From the NCBI GenBank assembly GCA_045110285.1, contig JBGCGA010000029.1:1-64000 (forward strand): a stretch of DNA of 64,000 nt. Reading direction: 5' to 3'. The DNA comes from Putridiphycobacter sp045110285. Its GTDB lineage: Bacteria > Bacteroidota > Bacteroidia > Flavobacteriales_D > Crocinitomicaceae. Position 1 is the stretch's first letter. Each line of letters begins with the position of its first letter. Positions 8,497 through 17,706 of the stretch are shown here, piece after piece. Below the pieces are notes generated by a model that was given only the letters and a program-made list of their open reading frames with translations, was not told the DNA's origin and searched no databases. A program made the position numbers and the translations under genes.

Positions 8497-9378
8497 TTAA
8501 AATGCTTGTTTATTCTTGTCCAATAACTTTAATAAATACTGTCCATATTGGTTCTTCTTTAGCGGTTCTGCCAATTGAGCCAACTGAGATTCGGAAATGT
8601 ACCCTTTCCTGAAAACAATTTCTTCCAAACAAGAAACTTTTAAACCTTGCCGTTGCTCTATTGATGCAATAAAGTTTGAAGCCTGAATGAGCGACTCATG
8701 AGTTCCAGTATCTAACCAAGCCATGCCTCTTCCTAAAAGTTCGGTATTTAGCGTCTGCTCTTTTAAGTACAGCTTATTCAAATCTGTTATTTCCAATTCA
8801 CCTCTTTTTGACGGTTTCAATATCTTTGCTTTAGCTACGACTGTATTATCGTAAAAATATAATCCTGTAACTGCGTAATTTGACTTGGCAACTTCAGGCT
8901 TTTCCTCTAACCCAATTACTTTTCTATTTTCATCAAATTCCACAACACCGTACCTTTCGGGATCATTAACATAATAACCAAACACAGTGGCACCAGCCTT
9001 TAAATTAGCGGCATTTTCAAGTATTTTGGGTAATCCATATCCATAAAAAATATTGTCTCCAAGCACCAAACAAACACTATCATCACCAATAAATTCTTCT
9101 CCCAGAATAAATGCCTGAGCCAGCCCGTCAGGAGAAGGCTGTTCTTTATATGAAATAGAAATTCCTAAATGACTCCCATCTCCAAATAAATCCTTAAAAG
9201 AGCCAATATCTCTGGGCGTTGAAATAATAAGCATTTCAGTAATGTTAGCTAATAACAAAACTGAAAGTGGATAATAGATCATTGGTTTATCATAAATCGG
9301 TAAAATTTGTTTTGAAACAGATTTTGTTAATGGATAAAGTCTAGTTCCTGATCCTCCTGCTAGTATGATTCCTTTCAT
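8497..9378 (-). CDS. rfbA: glucose-1-phosphate thymidylyltransferase
   Basis: RfbA/RmlA joins glucose-1-phosphate and dTTP to give dTDP-glucose, the first step toward dTDP-rhamnose and related sugars. The 293-aa length is typical. The N terminus carries the nucleotide-binding signature MKGIILAGGSGTRLYPLT, and YDKPMIYYPLSVL and the later VVEFDENRKVIGLEEKP region are also typical. It is an orphan here: rfbB, rfbC and rfbD are not in the window. The only likely partner nearby is the O-antigen-ligase-like gene 74 bp downstream on the same strand. Confidence 0.96.
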   Translation of the reverse strand: MKGIILAGGSGTRLYPLTKSVSKQILPIYDKPMIYYPLSVLLLANITEMLIISTPRDIGSFKDLFGDGSHLGISISYKEQPSPDGLAQAFILGEEFIGDDSVCLVLGDNIFYGYGLPKILENAANLKAGATVFGYYVNDPERYGVVEFDENRKVIGLEEKPEVAKSNYAVTGLYFYDNTVVAKAKILKPSKRGELEITDLNKLYLKEQTLNTELLGRGMAWLDTGTHESLIQASNFIASIEQRQGLKVSCLEEIVFRKGYISESQLAQLAEPLKKNQYGQYLLKLLDKNKQAF

Positions 9379-9456
9379 TTATACTTGTTTTAATTAGCAA
9401 TTAAAGCTTAATGAGCTTTTGTAGTTTAACGTTAAATATAAATTTCAGTTTCAAAA

Positions 9457-10566
9457 TCATATATTAATTGATACTGAAATAGGTTTATGGTCAGAATATG
9501 AGACTTGATGAGTAACAAACTGACTACTTTTTATTTGTTTTGAAGTAAAAATATAATCAATGCGATTAGACGGAATTCTTCCAATATAAGTGGTTCCAAC
9601 TCCATTTCCCGACTCAACAAAGGCATCTTTCAAAATTTTTGATAATTGCCGATAGCAATAAGAAACGGGCGTATCATTTAAATCGCCGCACAAAACAACA
9701 GGATAAGGCGAAGTTTTAACATTTTTCATTACAATCTCAATTTGAGTGGCTCTCTTTTCGTAAGCAATTTTCAATCGATTAAGAATCATTTGTTCTTCTT
9801 CATTTTGTTGGTATATTTCACCAGTTTCATTATCTCCAAAAAAAGCATAATCTTTATTTTGCAGCCTAATAGATCCTATATGAGCATTGTATACTCTAAT
9901 TGTGTCTCTCTCTCGAACAATATCTGAATAAATACAATAATTATTTGCATCATTAGCAAATGAAATTTCTCCTTTATTGCAGATAGGAAACCTGCTAAAA
10001 GTAGCCAAACCAAAATACCGTTTCCCCCGCATTTCATGAGTATACCTTTCTTGAATATACGGTAAATCAATTTTTGTTAATAAGATATCTTTAGTTACAA
10101 AATCAGATGCTCCAGCTTGATGATAAAACTCTTGAAAACAAATGATATCGGACTGCTCTTCTTTTAAAAAATTAAATATTCCGTCTCGTGATTGAATGCG
10201 ATTTGCTTTGTTATATAGATCAAAAATTCTAACATTATATGACATTATTTTCAAGCTATTAGAATCTGGTACTGATTTAGAATTATTAAAAACTAAAAAA
10301 TGATTAAAGTGATTCCAGCCAATTGCCAGTACTATAAGATTTAGCCAAATATAGCGGCGCTTAAATATGATCCAAAAAACAATGTAAACTGCTGTTAGAA
10401 CCAGTAATATAGGATAGCCAAGCCCAAGGTAGTATAAATAAGGAATTGAATTGGGTGAAAAATGGGTGCTAAGATATGCTCCAATCATAGCGATTCCTAA
10501 AACGATATTTAAAAAAAACATCAGTCTTAACCATAATGAAGTTTTTTTGCTAGCTTTTTTTATCAT
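9457..10566 (-). CDS. membrane-anchored endonuclease/exonuclease/phosphatase (EEP) family protein
   Basis: The 369-aa protein begins with three predicted membrane helices (about 10-32, 42-65 and 70-90). A C-terminal EEP domain of about 270 residues follows. Catalytic landmarks are visible: IMSYNVRIF (Asn), IICFQEFY (metal-binding Glu), VVLCGDLNDTP (Asp and Asn) and the C-terminal YSDHKPISVSI (Asp-His). The substrate could be nucleic acid, a phosphoinositide-like lipid or another phosphodiester, and the sequence does not decide. Its first 17 bp overlap the end of the rhomboid gene, so the two are translationally linked. Confidence 0.88.
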   Translation of the reverse strand: MIKKASKKTSLWLRLMFFLNIVLGIAMIGAYLSTHFSPNSIPYLYYLGLGYPILLVLTAVYIVFWIIFKRRYIWLNLIVLAIGWNHFNHFLVFNNSKSVPDSNSLKIMSYNVRIFDLYNKANRIQSRDGIFNFLKEEQSDIICFQEFYHQAGASDFVTKDILLTKIDLPYIQERYTHEMRGKRYFGLATFSRFPICNKGEISFANDANNYCIYSDIVRERDTIRVYNAHIGSIRLQNKDYAFFGDNETGEIYQQNEEEQMILNRLKIAYEKRATQIEIVMKNVKTSPYPVVLCGDLNDTPVSYCYRQLSKILKDAFVESGNGVGTTYIGRIPSNRIDYIFTSKQIKSSQFVTHQVSYSDHKPISVSINI

Positions 10567-11458
10567 TCCCTATTTTGAATAGAAACGCTTTTTCTGCTTT
10601 CGATAAACTATCATAACCTCCAGCAGAAATTTTATCTAACACGACATTTATACGTTCTTGCTCAGAGACTTTGGCTTCTCGATACTCATCATCATTCATT
10701 TTACGGAAATCTTCGTTCCTGTGAACTTTCATTTTTGGTTTACTTTTAAAGAAACTTTTAACTTTTAATTTGAAAACCCAGACTTCTAGGCGGTTCATAA
10801 ATTGTGATTGATGGTCAACGTTTACCATAGAAAGCATCCCAAATAAAAAACCTCCTATGTGGGCAAAATGCGCAATACCATCCAACTTTGTTAATGATGC
10901 GAAATCACCAACTACAAAAAACAATGCTAACACCCAAAATGGAATATTAATTCCAAAAAACAACCTGACATTAATTGTAGGGCGGTAAAATAAGATCGCT
11001 CCAAAAAAAGCATAAACAGCTCCAGAAGCACCTATTGTTGCAGATGGATTTAAACCGCTTAGGTACGGAACGTTGTAAGAAAGAATATGAAGCAAACCAC
11101 CACAAATTCCTCCTAAAACATATGTTAACACTAATTTACGTTGACTGAAGAAACTCAAAAACAACTGTCCTACGAAATAGAACATGAGCATATTTAATGC
11201 AATATGGTAAAAATCTCCATGAATAAATAGACTGCTAAAAATGGTCCAAGGCTTATAAAACACTGCACTTAAAGTACCAGGCAACGCTGTGTTTCCAACA
11301 ATGAAATTAAACAAATCTGGAAAATTAAAAAGCTTGCCGAAAATATAAATAAGTTCAAAAACAACAAACACGGAGATATTAATGAAAATCAACGTTTTTA
11401 AGCTATTTCCAGACTTCAACTCATATTTCAATCTATCTATTAAATTCAACTCACTCAT
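10550..11458 (-). CDS. rhomboid-family intramembrane serine protease with C-terminal extension
   Basis: This 302-aa protein has a six-helix rhomboid core. The catalytic Ser is in GASGAVYAF (about S146) and the His in AHFAHIGGFLFG (about H200). The HGDFYHIALNM segment (about 80-90) supplies the conserved His and Asn of helix two. A soluble C-terminal tail of about 80 residues ends in a motif rich in Leu, Lys and Glu (SLSKAEKAFLFKIG) that recurs on Bacteroidota rhomboids. The start codon directly abuts the stop codon of the second rhomboid gene, so the two are cotranscribed. Confidence 0.93.
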   Translation of the reverse strand: MSELNLIDRLKYELKSGNSLKTLIFINISVFVVFELIYIFGKLFNFPDLFNFIVGNTALPGTLSAVFYKPWTIFSSLFIHGDFYHIALNMLMFYFVGQLFLSFFSQRKLVLTYVLGGICGGLLHILSYNVPYLSGLNPSATIGASGAVYAFFGAILFYRPTINVRLFFGINIPFWVLALFFVVGDFASLTKLDGIAHFAHIGGFLFGMLSMVNVDHQSQFMNRLEVWVFKLKVKSFFKSKPKMKVHRNEDFRKMNDDEYREAKVSEQERINVVLDKISAGGYDSLSKAEKAFLFKIGNDKKS

Positions 11459-12202
11459 TTAGTAAAAGTTTGACCGATCTTTTTTCCACAGGTAGAGTAA
11501 TATAAAGCCAAATAGCATTCCACCTAAATGAGCGAAATGAGCAATATTATCATTTGGATTATTAGCAAAACCTAAGTATAATTCAATTCCTCCGTAAATC
11601 ATTACAAACCACTTTGCTTTTAGAGGGATAGGAGGAAACAATAGCATTAATTCAGTATTAGGAAATAGCCATCCAAAGGCCAGTAAAATTCCAAAAACAG
11701 ATCCAGAGGCTCCGACGGTTAATCCATTATATAGTCCATTTAACTGACCCATATTTGAATCAACATAATTCTTTCCTTGCGAAATAATTTCGAACCCTTC
11801 AGTTACAATATATTCAAATTCTTCGGGCGAAAAAATTTCATAAAAAGGCATTATTCTAATTTGTGCGACCAACATTTGTATAAGGCCAGCACCAATTCCA
11901 GTAACCATATAATAAATCAAAAATCTTTTGCTTCCCCAAAATTGTTCTAATGTTTTACCAAACATAAATACAGCAAACATGTTGAACAGAATGTGAGTAA
12001 AATCGACTGTACTATGCATAAACATATATGTAACAAGCTGATGCGGATAAAAACCATCACTTAAAAAATAGTGAAGACCTAGTAACTGGGTCAAATCTAT
12101 CCCCCTGCTATTTAGCACCATAGTTGCTAAATACAATAAAAAATTGATAATTAGGAGGTTTTTTGTAACCGGTGGAATATTTCGAAATAAGCTTTGAAGC
12201 AT
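11459..12202 (-). CDS. rhomboid-family intramembrane serine protease
   Basis: The 247-aa protein is a basic rhomboid. H70 and N74 fall in DFTHILFNMF, the catalytic Ser in GASGSVFG (about S167) and the catalytic His in AHFAHLGGMLFG (about H225). A loop of about 45 residues (roughly 115-160) is inserted before the Ser helix. It starts 3 bp after the mutL stop codon and ends exactly where the next rhomboid begins. Tandem, dissimilar rhomboids suggest two different substrates; what they cleave is unknown. Confidence 0.94.
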   Translation of the reverse strand: MLQSLFRNIPPVTKNLLIINFLLYLATMVLNSRGIDLTQLLGLHYFLSDGFYPHQLVTYMFMHSTVDFTHILFNMFAVFMFGKTLEQFWGSKRFLIYYMVTGIGAGLIQMLVAQIRIMPFYEIFSPEEFEYIVTEGFEIISQGKNYVDSNMGQLNGLYNGLTVGASGSVFGILLAFGWLFPNTELMLLFPPIPLKAKWFVMIYGGIELYLGFANNPNDNIAHFAHLGGMLFGFILLYLWKKDRSNFY

Positions 12203-12205
12203 GTT

Positions 12206-14059
12206 TTAGTTAAATTTTTTAATAATGTCTTCTAGAGAATAAGTGATCATAATTGATTTTCCGTGCGGAGAAAGGGTGTGATTGTCGCACGCGAATAACT
12301 CATCAACAAGATGTTGCATTTGTTCTAAGCCCAACTGAGTGCCACCTTTTATTGCTGTAGCAGCAACAACAGACTTCAATACCAATTCTGATATATTTAT
12401 ATCCGTTTTTTGTTGAGTTTCTTTATAATCTGACAATAATTGATCAATGATTGATTTTGCTTGATAACCCTTCAATTCTGCTGGGGTTCCAGAAACCATT
12501 ATTTTTTTACTATCCACTAACTCAAAATCAAAGCCAATATCACTCAATTCATCTTTCATTTCGTTGAAATATACTAGATCAGTTGCTGATATTTCAAATT
12601 CTTCCGGAAATAATAGTTGCTGAGACTTTCGCGTACTTTGCTCCCATTCAACCTGCAGTTTGTCATACAATATTCGAGAATGTGCTCTATATTGATCAAT
12701 CAAAATCATCCCATTTTTTATAGACGTTAAGATATACTTTGAATGCAACTGATATGGCGCCTTCGTCTTATTTTCAAATTCACTGCCAATTTTGGAGGGA
12801 ATCAAAACTTCATTAGTTGAATCTATTCCAGAACTATCGTCTTTTAAATTACCATAGAAATTTTCCCATTGACTGGTTTCAGGTTGCAGAGTGCTGTTTC
12901 TTCCACCGCTTTTATAACCTGCAATAGAGGCACTATTTACGGCAGTACTTGTATTAAAAGGATTAAAATTTGGGTCAACTTTTACTTTAGGGATTTCAAT
13001 CTTATCACCTAACTTAGGACTTGGTGTGTCGAATGTTTGTTCAGTATCAAAATCTAAACTTGGCGCAATATTATATTGACCTAGAGCTTGTTTTATTGCA
13101 CTTCGCAAAATGGCGTATATTTCTTTATTATTTTCAAACTTAATCTCTGTTTTAGTCGGGTGAACATTAACGTCAATTGATTCTGTTGGAACAGAAAAAT
13201 ATAAGAAGTACGCTGGATATTTATTCGACGGTATCATGCCTTCGAATGCTGCTTGTATGGCATGATTGAAATAGCGATCTTTAAAATATCTGTTATTAAC
13301 AAATAAGTACATTTGATCACGCGAACTTCTAGCATACTCTGGTTTTACTATGAATCCACTAACAGAAAAAATATCTGTTGTTTCTTCTACTGGTACCAAA
13401 CGTTGATTATAGTTTTTTCCGAATGCATGGACAATTCTTTGTCTTAACCCAGCCCCTGGAAATTGATACACTTCATCATTATTATGATGAAACGAAAAAG
13501 CCACATCCGGATGAACCAACGAGATTCTTAAAAACTCATTTAATATGTGACGATATTCTGTAATGTTAGATCCTAAAAAGTTTCGACGAGCTGGTATATT
13601 GTAAAATAGATTCTTAACCGAAATTGAAGTGCCGTTTGATGCACTAACTGGCTCCTGACTTTTCACTTTCGAACCTTCATTTACAATTTCTGAACCCAAT
13701 TCGTGATCGTGTAATTTAGTTTTCAAATCAACATGCGCAATTGCTGCAATTGAAGCTAAGGCTTCTCCTCTAAATCCTTTTGTTTGTAATTGAAACAAAT
13801 CTTCGGCTTTTTCAATTTTTGAAGTAGCATGCCGTTCAAAACTCATCCTTGCATCAATGGCCGACATTCCGCAACCATTATCAATCACTTGTATCAGTGT
13901 TTTTCCACCGTCTTTTGCAATCACTTTTATTTCAGACGCTCCAGCATCAATGGCGTTTTCAACCAATTCTTTAACAACTGAAGCTGGCCGTTGGACCACT
14001 TCACCTGCAGCTATTTGATTCGCAATATGGTTGGGTAAAAGCTTTATTAACTCGGCCAT
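12206..14059 (-). CDS. mutL: DNA mismatch repair protein MutL
   Basis: MutL is the GHKL ATPase that links mismatch recognition by MutS to downstream repair. The 617-aa protein has the N-terminal motifs NQIAAGEVVQRPASVVKEL and GFRGEALASIAAI, a variable linker at about 330-420 and a C-terminal dimerisation domain. The metal-binding endonuclease motif DQHA(X)2E(X)4E of nicking MutLs is degenerate here (DQYRAHSRILYD, about 455-466). The later CPHGRP-type motif reads SPHGKS. So this MutL probably does not nick DNA. It directly abuts the small upstream gene and lies 3 bp before a rhomboid gene. Confidence 0.96.
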   Translation of the reverse strand: MAELIKLLPNHIANQIAAGEVVQRPASVVKELVENAIDAGASEIKVIAKDGGKTLIQVIDNGCGMSAIDARMSFERHATSKIEKAEDLFQLQTKGFRGEALASIAAIAHVDLKTKLHDHELGSEIVNEGSKVKSQEPVSASNGTSISVKNLFYNIPARRNFLGSNITEYRHILNEFLRISLVHPDVAFSFHHNNDEVYQFPGAGLRQRIVHAFGKNYNQRLVPVEETTDIFSVSGFIVKPEYARSSRDQMYLFVNNRYFKDRYFNHAIQAAFEGMIPSNKYPAYFLYFSVPTESIDVNVHPTKTEIKFENNKEIYAILRSAIKQALGQYNIAPSLDFDTEQTFDTPSPKLGDKIEIPKVKVDPNFNPFNTSTAVNSASIAGYKSGGRNSTLQPETSQWENFYGNLKDDSSGIDSTNEVLIPSKIGSEFENKTKAPYQLHSKYILTSIKNGMILIDQYRAHSRILYDKLQVEWEQSTRKSQQLLFPEEFEISATDLVYFNEMKDELSDIGFDFELVDSKKIMVSGTPAELKGYQAKSIIDQLLSDYKETQQKTDINISELVLKSVVAATAIKGGTQLGLEQMQHLVDELFACDNHTLSPHGKSIMITYSLEDIIKKFN

Positions 14060-14368
14060 TTACTTTGATTCTTTGATTAAGTCAGCAACATTGTCTATCC
14101 CCCCAAAAAGGTAATAGAAAAGAGCAATAATTAATACCAAAATAATGATTAGCCTAATATTAGAACGCAGTGTTTGTCGTTTCATCCCGCTGTTCCCCCA
14201 GCTATCTTCCAACTCTGCCTTAAACTTCATTGAGCGAATTCTGCCTTCTTCTTTGTTTTCACCTGCATACAATTGCACCTTCTTTTTCAAACGTTCCTTC
14301 CGCTCGTCATAATAACGAGGATGAAAATTAAAATCCCTTGATTTGGAAGGTAATTTAAACAAAGACAT
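14060..14368 (-). CDS. small C-terminally membrane-anchored protein upstream of mutL
   Basis: With the start chosen at the ATG at 14368 this is a 102-aa protein, MSLFKLPSKSR onward. An in-frame ATG at 14383 is an alternative, and the frame is open further upstream only from a TTG. A basic, charged N-terminal half (RYYDERKERLKKK) precedes one predicted helix at about 75-93 (RLIIILVLIIALFYYLFGG) and a short tail. The stop codon is immediately followed by the mutL start, so expression is probably coupled. I do not recognise its function. Confidence 0.75.
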   Translation of the reverse strand: MSLFKLPSKSRDFNFHPRYYDERKERLKKKVQLYAGENKEEGRIRSMKFKAELEDSWGNSGMKRQTLRSNIRLIIILVLIIALFYYLFGGIDNVADLIKESK

Positions 14369-14593
14369 TCTATTCCAGTTCATGCAAATAGGAGTTAAAT
14401 CGAAAATTGATTTTCCTAACAAAGGTAATTCTTTTCTCAGCAATTTAAAAATTTGCTAGCTGTTAAAAAATGTTAGTGCTAATCTTCATTTTAAGTAAAG
14501 AATTAAACGCTGTTATGTGAACAAGTTTACCGTATTGGCAAGGTTTATGTTTTTAGTATTTTATAACTTCACATTGCCAAAAAACCAAACCAA

Positions 14594-17569
14594 ATGTCAA
14601 CCAATTTTAACCGCCAAATAATTGCAATTATTTGTTTGCTTCTTAGCTTTAAAGTTTCAGCAAATCAGTATGATATATTTCAGCCGCAAAAATCTATACA
14701 ATCTATTCAAAAAAATGGCTTTATCGAATATGTGCAGAGTTCAAACCAATGGGCTGATTCTGTTTTTAAGCAAATGACAATTGATGAGAAAATTGGGCAA
14801 TTATTTATGGTGGCTGCCTATTCTAATAAGATTGGAAATCATGAATTTGAAATAAAAAACTTAATCACCAAGCACCACATTGGAGGTTTGATATTTTTTA
14901 AAGGAACACCAACAGCACAAGCAAGACTAACAAATAATTACCAAAAAGCAGCTAAAACACCATTAATGATTGGCATAGATGGAGAATGGGGAATTTCAAT
15001 GCGACTAGACTCCACCACATATTACCCAAGACAGATGATGTTAGGAGCTATTCAAAACGAAAAGCTTATTTATGAAATGGGAAAACAAATTGCAGAACAG
15101 TGCAAAATAATGGGAATTCACGTGAATTTTGCTCCCGTTATTGATGTCAATAACAATGCAAATAACCCAGTGATAAATAATAGATCGTTTGGAGAACAAA
15201 AGGAAAATGTTTCTAAACTTGGCCTAGCCTATATGAATGGCATGCAAGACCATGGTGTAATGGCATGTGGCAAGCACTTTCCTGGCCATGGGGATACCGA
15301 TACAGACTCTCACAAAGCACTCCCCACTATTGCGCATTCTGCTAGCAGGTTAGATAGTTTAGAATTGTTCCCATTTAAACAGTTGATCGGAGAAGGTCTT
15401 GCCAGCATGATGGTTGCGCATTTGTACATCCCTGCATACGATAATACAGCAAACCAAGCTTCTACTTTATCGCCCAAAATAGTGAATGGCCTTCTTAAAG
15501 ATAGCTTAAAATTTAAAGGTTTAATTTTTACAGACGCGCTTAACATGAAGGGTGTTGCTAAGTACTACCAACCAGGAGAGGTAGATGTTCGGGCAATTAT
15601 GGCGGGAAATGATGTTTTACTGTTTCCAGAAGATGTACCTGTTGCAATAAACAAAATAAAGTCCGCTATTGCCAAAGGTCAAATAACTGCTAAAGAAATA
15701 GAGACTTCATGTTTAAAAATTCTAAGAGCAAAAGCTTGGACTGGCGCTCATCAGTTTAAACCAATTAATACCAAAAACTTGATAGATAGGTTAACACCTA
15801 AAAAAAATGAATTGTTAAATAAAAAACTAGCTAATGCAAGTATTACGCTTCTCAAAAATAAAAATGACTATTTACCGCTAAAGAGATTGGACTCGCTCAA
15901 AATAGTCTACTTAAACATTGGCAGTACTTCAAAAAACGAATTTCACAGTTCACTGAACCAGTATGCCAGCATTCCGGAAATAAAAATTTCCAGATCACTA
16001 TCGAGTGCAGATGAAGCTAAACTTTTAACAAAACTAAAGTCTTACGATCAAATTATCATTGGATTTCATAGAACGAACAATAGTCCAAGAAGGAATTTTG
16101 GAATCACAAAACAAGCCATTAATTTACAGGCTAAATTGTCAAAAAACAAATCAGTTATATCGGTTATTTTTGGAAACCCATATGTGCTTAAATCTTTTAC
16201 TGAACTAGATAATCTTCAATCTTTAATTGTTTGCTATCAAGATACTAAATATACTCGTTACACAGCAGGAGAGGTAATTATGGGTGGTGTCAATCCCTCA
16301 GGAAAACTTCCTGTTACTTGCACATCAGAACTAACTGCAGGCCTTGGATTACGATTTAAAAAAACCAGTCGCTTGCATTTCGGATCAGCTAGTGAATTAG
16401 ACATACATGATTCCCTTATCAAAAAAATAGATGATTTCGCACTGAAAGGAATAAAAATAGGTGCATATCCAGGTTGTCAAATTTTAGCCATAAAAAATGG
16501 AACTGTGTTTTACAACAAGGCATTTGGCCATCACACTTACACCAAAAAAAACAGGACTAAAACATCTGATTTATATGACATTGCTTCAATCACAAAAGTA
16601 GCAAGCACAACTTATAGCCTGATGAAAATGACAAATGACAATTTAATAGATATAGATAAAACGTTGGGAGAATACATACCAGAAATTGTAAAAAATACAC
16701 CCTACAAAAACACGGTAATTAGAGAAATGTTAGCCCATCAAGCCGGCTATGTCTCCTGGATTCCATTTTATTATCGTACTCTGAAAAACAACAAGCCCAG
16801 TCAGTTTTATTACAAAGAATCTCCGAACCAAGAATTTTCGACTAAAGTAGCAGATCATTTATTCATAACAAATGCATATGCAGACACTATATTTGACCGA
16901 ATAACAAGTACAGATTTAAGGAGGAAACGATATAAGTACTCTGACCTAGGATACTACTTTTTAAAAGCCATTATTGAAAAACAAAATGAAAAAAAAATAG
17001 AAAAGTATGTTGATGAAGCTTTCTATAAACCTATGGGACTGGAAAGAATAACATACCATCCGTTGAAAAAATTTGACAAATCTGAAATTACGCCTACAGA
17101 ATATGATACTATTTTCAGAAAACAATTAATACATGGTTATGTTCATGATCCTGGAGCAGCAATGTTAGGTGGCGCTGGTGGACATGCGGGCTTATTTTCG
17201 AATGCTTTAGATTTAGGAATTTTAATGTACACACTCATTAATGATGGCCAATATGGTGGCCAGCAAATCTTGGATCCGAAAGTAATTAGCGACTTTACAA
17301 AATGTCAATTTTGCCCAACAAATCGACGGGGAGCAGGATTCGACAAACCTGTAACCTCTCTAAATGGTGGTCCTACATGCTCGCAAGTGTCGCTATCAAG
17401 CTTTGGGCATTCTGGGTTCACCGGTACAATAGCATGGGCAGACCCTGAGCATGATATAGTTTACGTTTTTTTATCTAACAGAGTCTATCCCAATGCTAAC
17501 AATTGGTTAATAACTAAGAAAAATATTAGAACAGATATTCAAAACGCTATCTACAATGCAGCTAAGTAG
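14594..17569 (+). CDS. secreted NagZ-like GH3 glycosidase fused to a serine hydrolase (beta-lactamase fold)
   Basis: The 991-aa protein has a signal peptide (1-23) and two catalytic domains. The GH3 domain (about 55-590) has KHFPGHGDTDTDSHKALP at about 227, the motif of beta-N-acetylhexosaminidases acting on peptidoglycan sugars, and a nucleophile Asp in FTDALNMKG (about D314). The C-terminal domain (about 610-985) has the penicillin-binding-protein-like SITK tetrad (about S665), a YSD motif and HSGFTG. The fusion, known in Bacteroidota, suggests cell-wall recycling or remodelling in the periplasm. It is monocistronic and divergent from the mutL run. Confidence 0.93.
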   Translation: MSTNFNRQIIAIICLLLSFKVSANQYDIFQPQKSIQSIQKNGFIEYVQSSNQWADSVFKQMTIDEKIGQLFMVAAYSNKIGNHEFEIKNLITKHHIGGLIFFKGTPTAQARLTNNYQKAAKTPLMIGIDGEWGISMRLDSTTYYPRQMMLGAIQNEKLIYEMGKQIAEQCKIMGIHVNFAPVIDVNNNANNPVINNRSFGEQKENVSKLGLAYMNGMQDHGVMACGKHFPGHGDTDTDSHKALPTIAHSASRLDSLELFPFKQLIGEGLASMMVAHLYIPAYDNTANQASTLSPKIVNGLLKDSLKFKGLIFTDALNMKGVAKYYQPGEVDVRAIMAGNDVLLFPEDVPVAINKIKSAIAKGQITAKEIETSCLKILRAKAWTGAHQFKPINTKNLIDRLTPKKNELLNKKLANASITLLKNKNDYLPLKRLDSLKIVYLNIGSTSKNEFHSSLNQYASIPEIKISRSLSSADEAKLLTKLKSYDQIIIGFHRTNNSPRRNFGITKQAINLQAKLSKNKSVISVIFGNPYVLKSFTELDNLQSLIVCYQDTKYTRYTAGEVIMGGVNPSGKLPVTCTSELTAGLGLRFKKTSRLHFGSASELDIHDSLIKKIDDFALKGIKIGAYPGCQILAIKNGTVFYNKAFGHHTYTKKNRTKTSDLYDIASITKVASTTYSLMKMTNDNLIDIDKTLGEYIPEIVKNTPYKNTVIREMLAHQAGYVSWIPFYYRTLKNNKPSQFYYKESPNQEFSTKVADHLFITNAYADTIFDRITSTDLRRKRYKYSDLGYYFLKAIIEKQNEKKIEKYVDEAFYKPMGLERITYHPLKKFDKSEITPTEYDTIFRKQLIHGYVHDPGAAMLGGAGGHAGLFSNALDLGILMYTLINDGQYGGQQILDPKVISDFTKCQFCPTNRRGAGFDKPVTSLNGGPTCSQVSLSSFGHSGFTGTIAWADPEHDIVYVFLSNRVYPNANNWLITKKNIRTDIQNAIYNAAK

Positions 17570-17673
17570 CATATTGATCAAGTATCAGCATTTTGTAATA
17601 CCATATTGGACACCTAAATAAAGAGCATATTTATTTATTACTGTTGTAGTGATTTCAAATCCTGTAAATAAAT

Positions 17674-17681
17674 TATTTTTG
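17674..17681 (+). promoter_or_regulatory. -7 element of the bshA promoter
   Basis: TATTTTTG fits the consensus TAnnTTTG and lies 25 bp before the chosen ATG of bshA. No TTG sits at the usual -33 spacing. The element supports the ATG at 17707 over the in-frame TTG at 17698. Confidence 0.4.
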
Positions 17682-17706
17682 TAGGACAAAACGACATTTG
17701 ATTGAC

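Noticed and set aside
7112..9378. rfbA and the ligase-like gene as part of a full O-antigen cluster
   Set aside because: No further glycosyltransferases, flippase or dTDP-sugar genes lie within the window, so only a two-gene association is supported.
14520..14590. Inverted repeat TTGGCAA...TTGCCAA upstream of the GH3 gene
   Set aside because: Seven-base arms about 30 bp apart are expected by chance in this AT-rich DNA; no second copy supports it.
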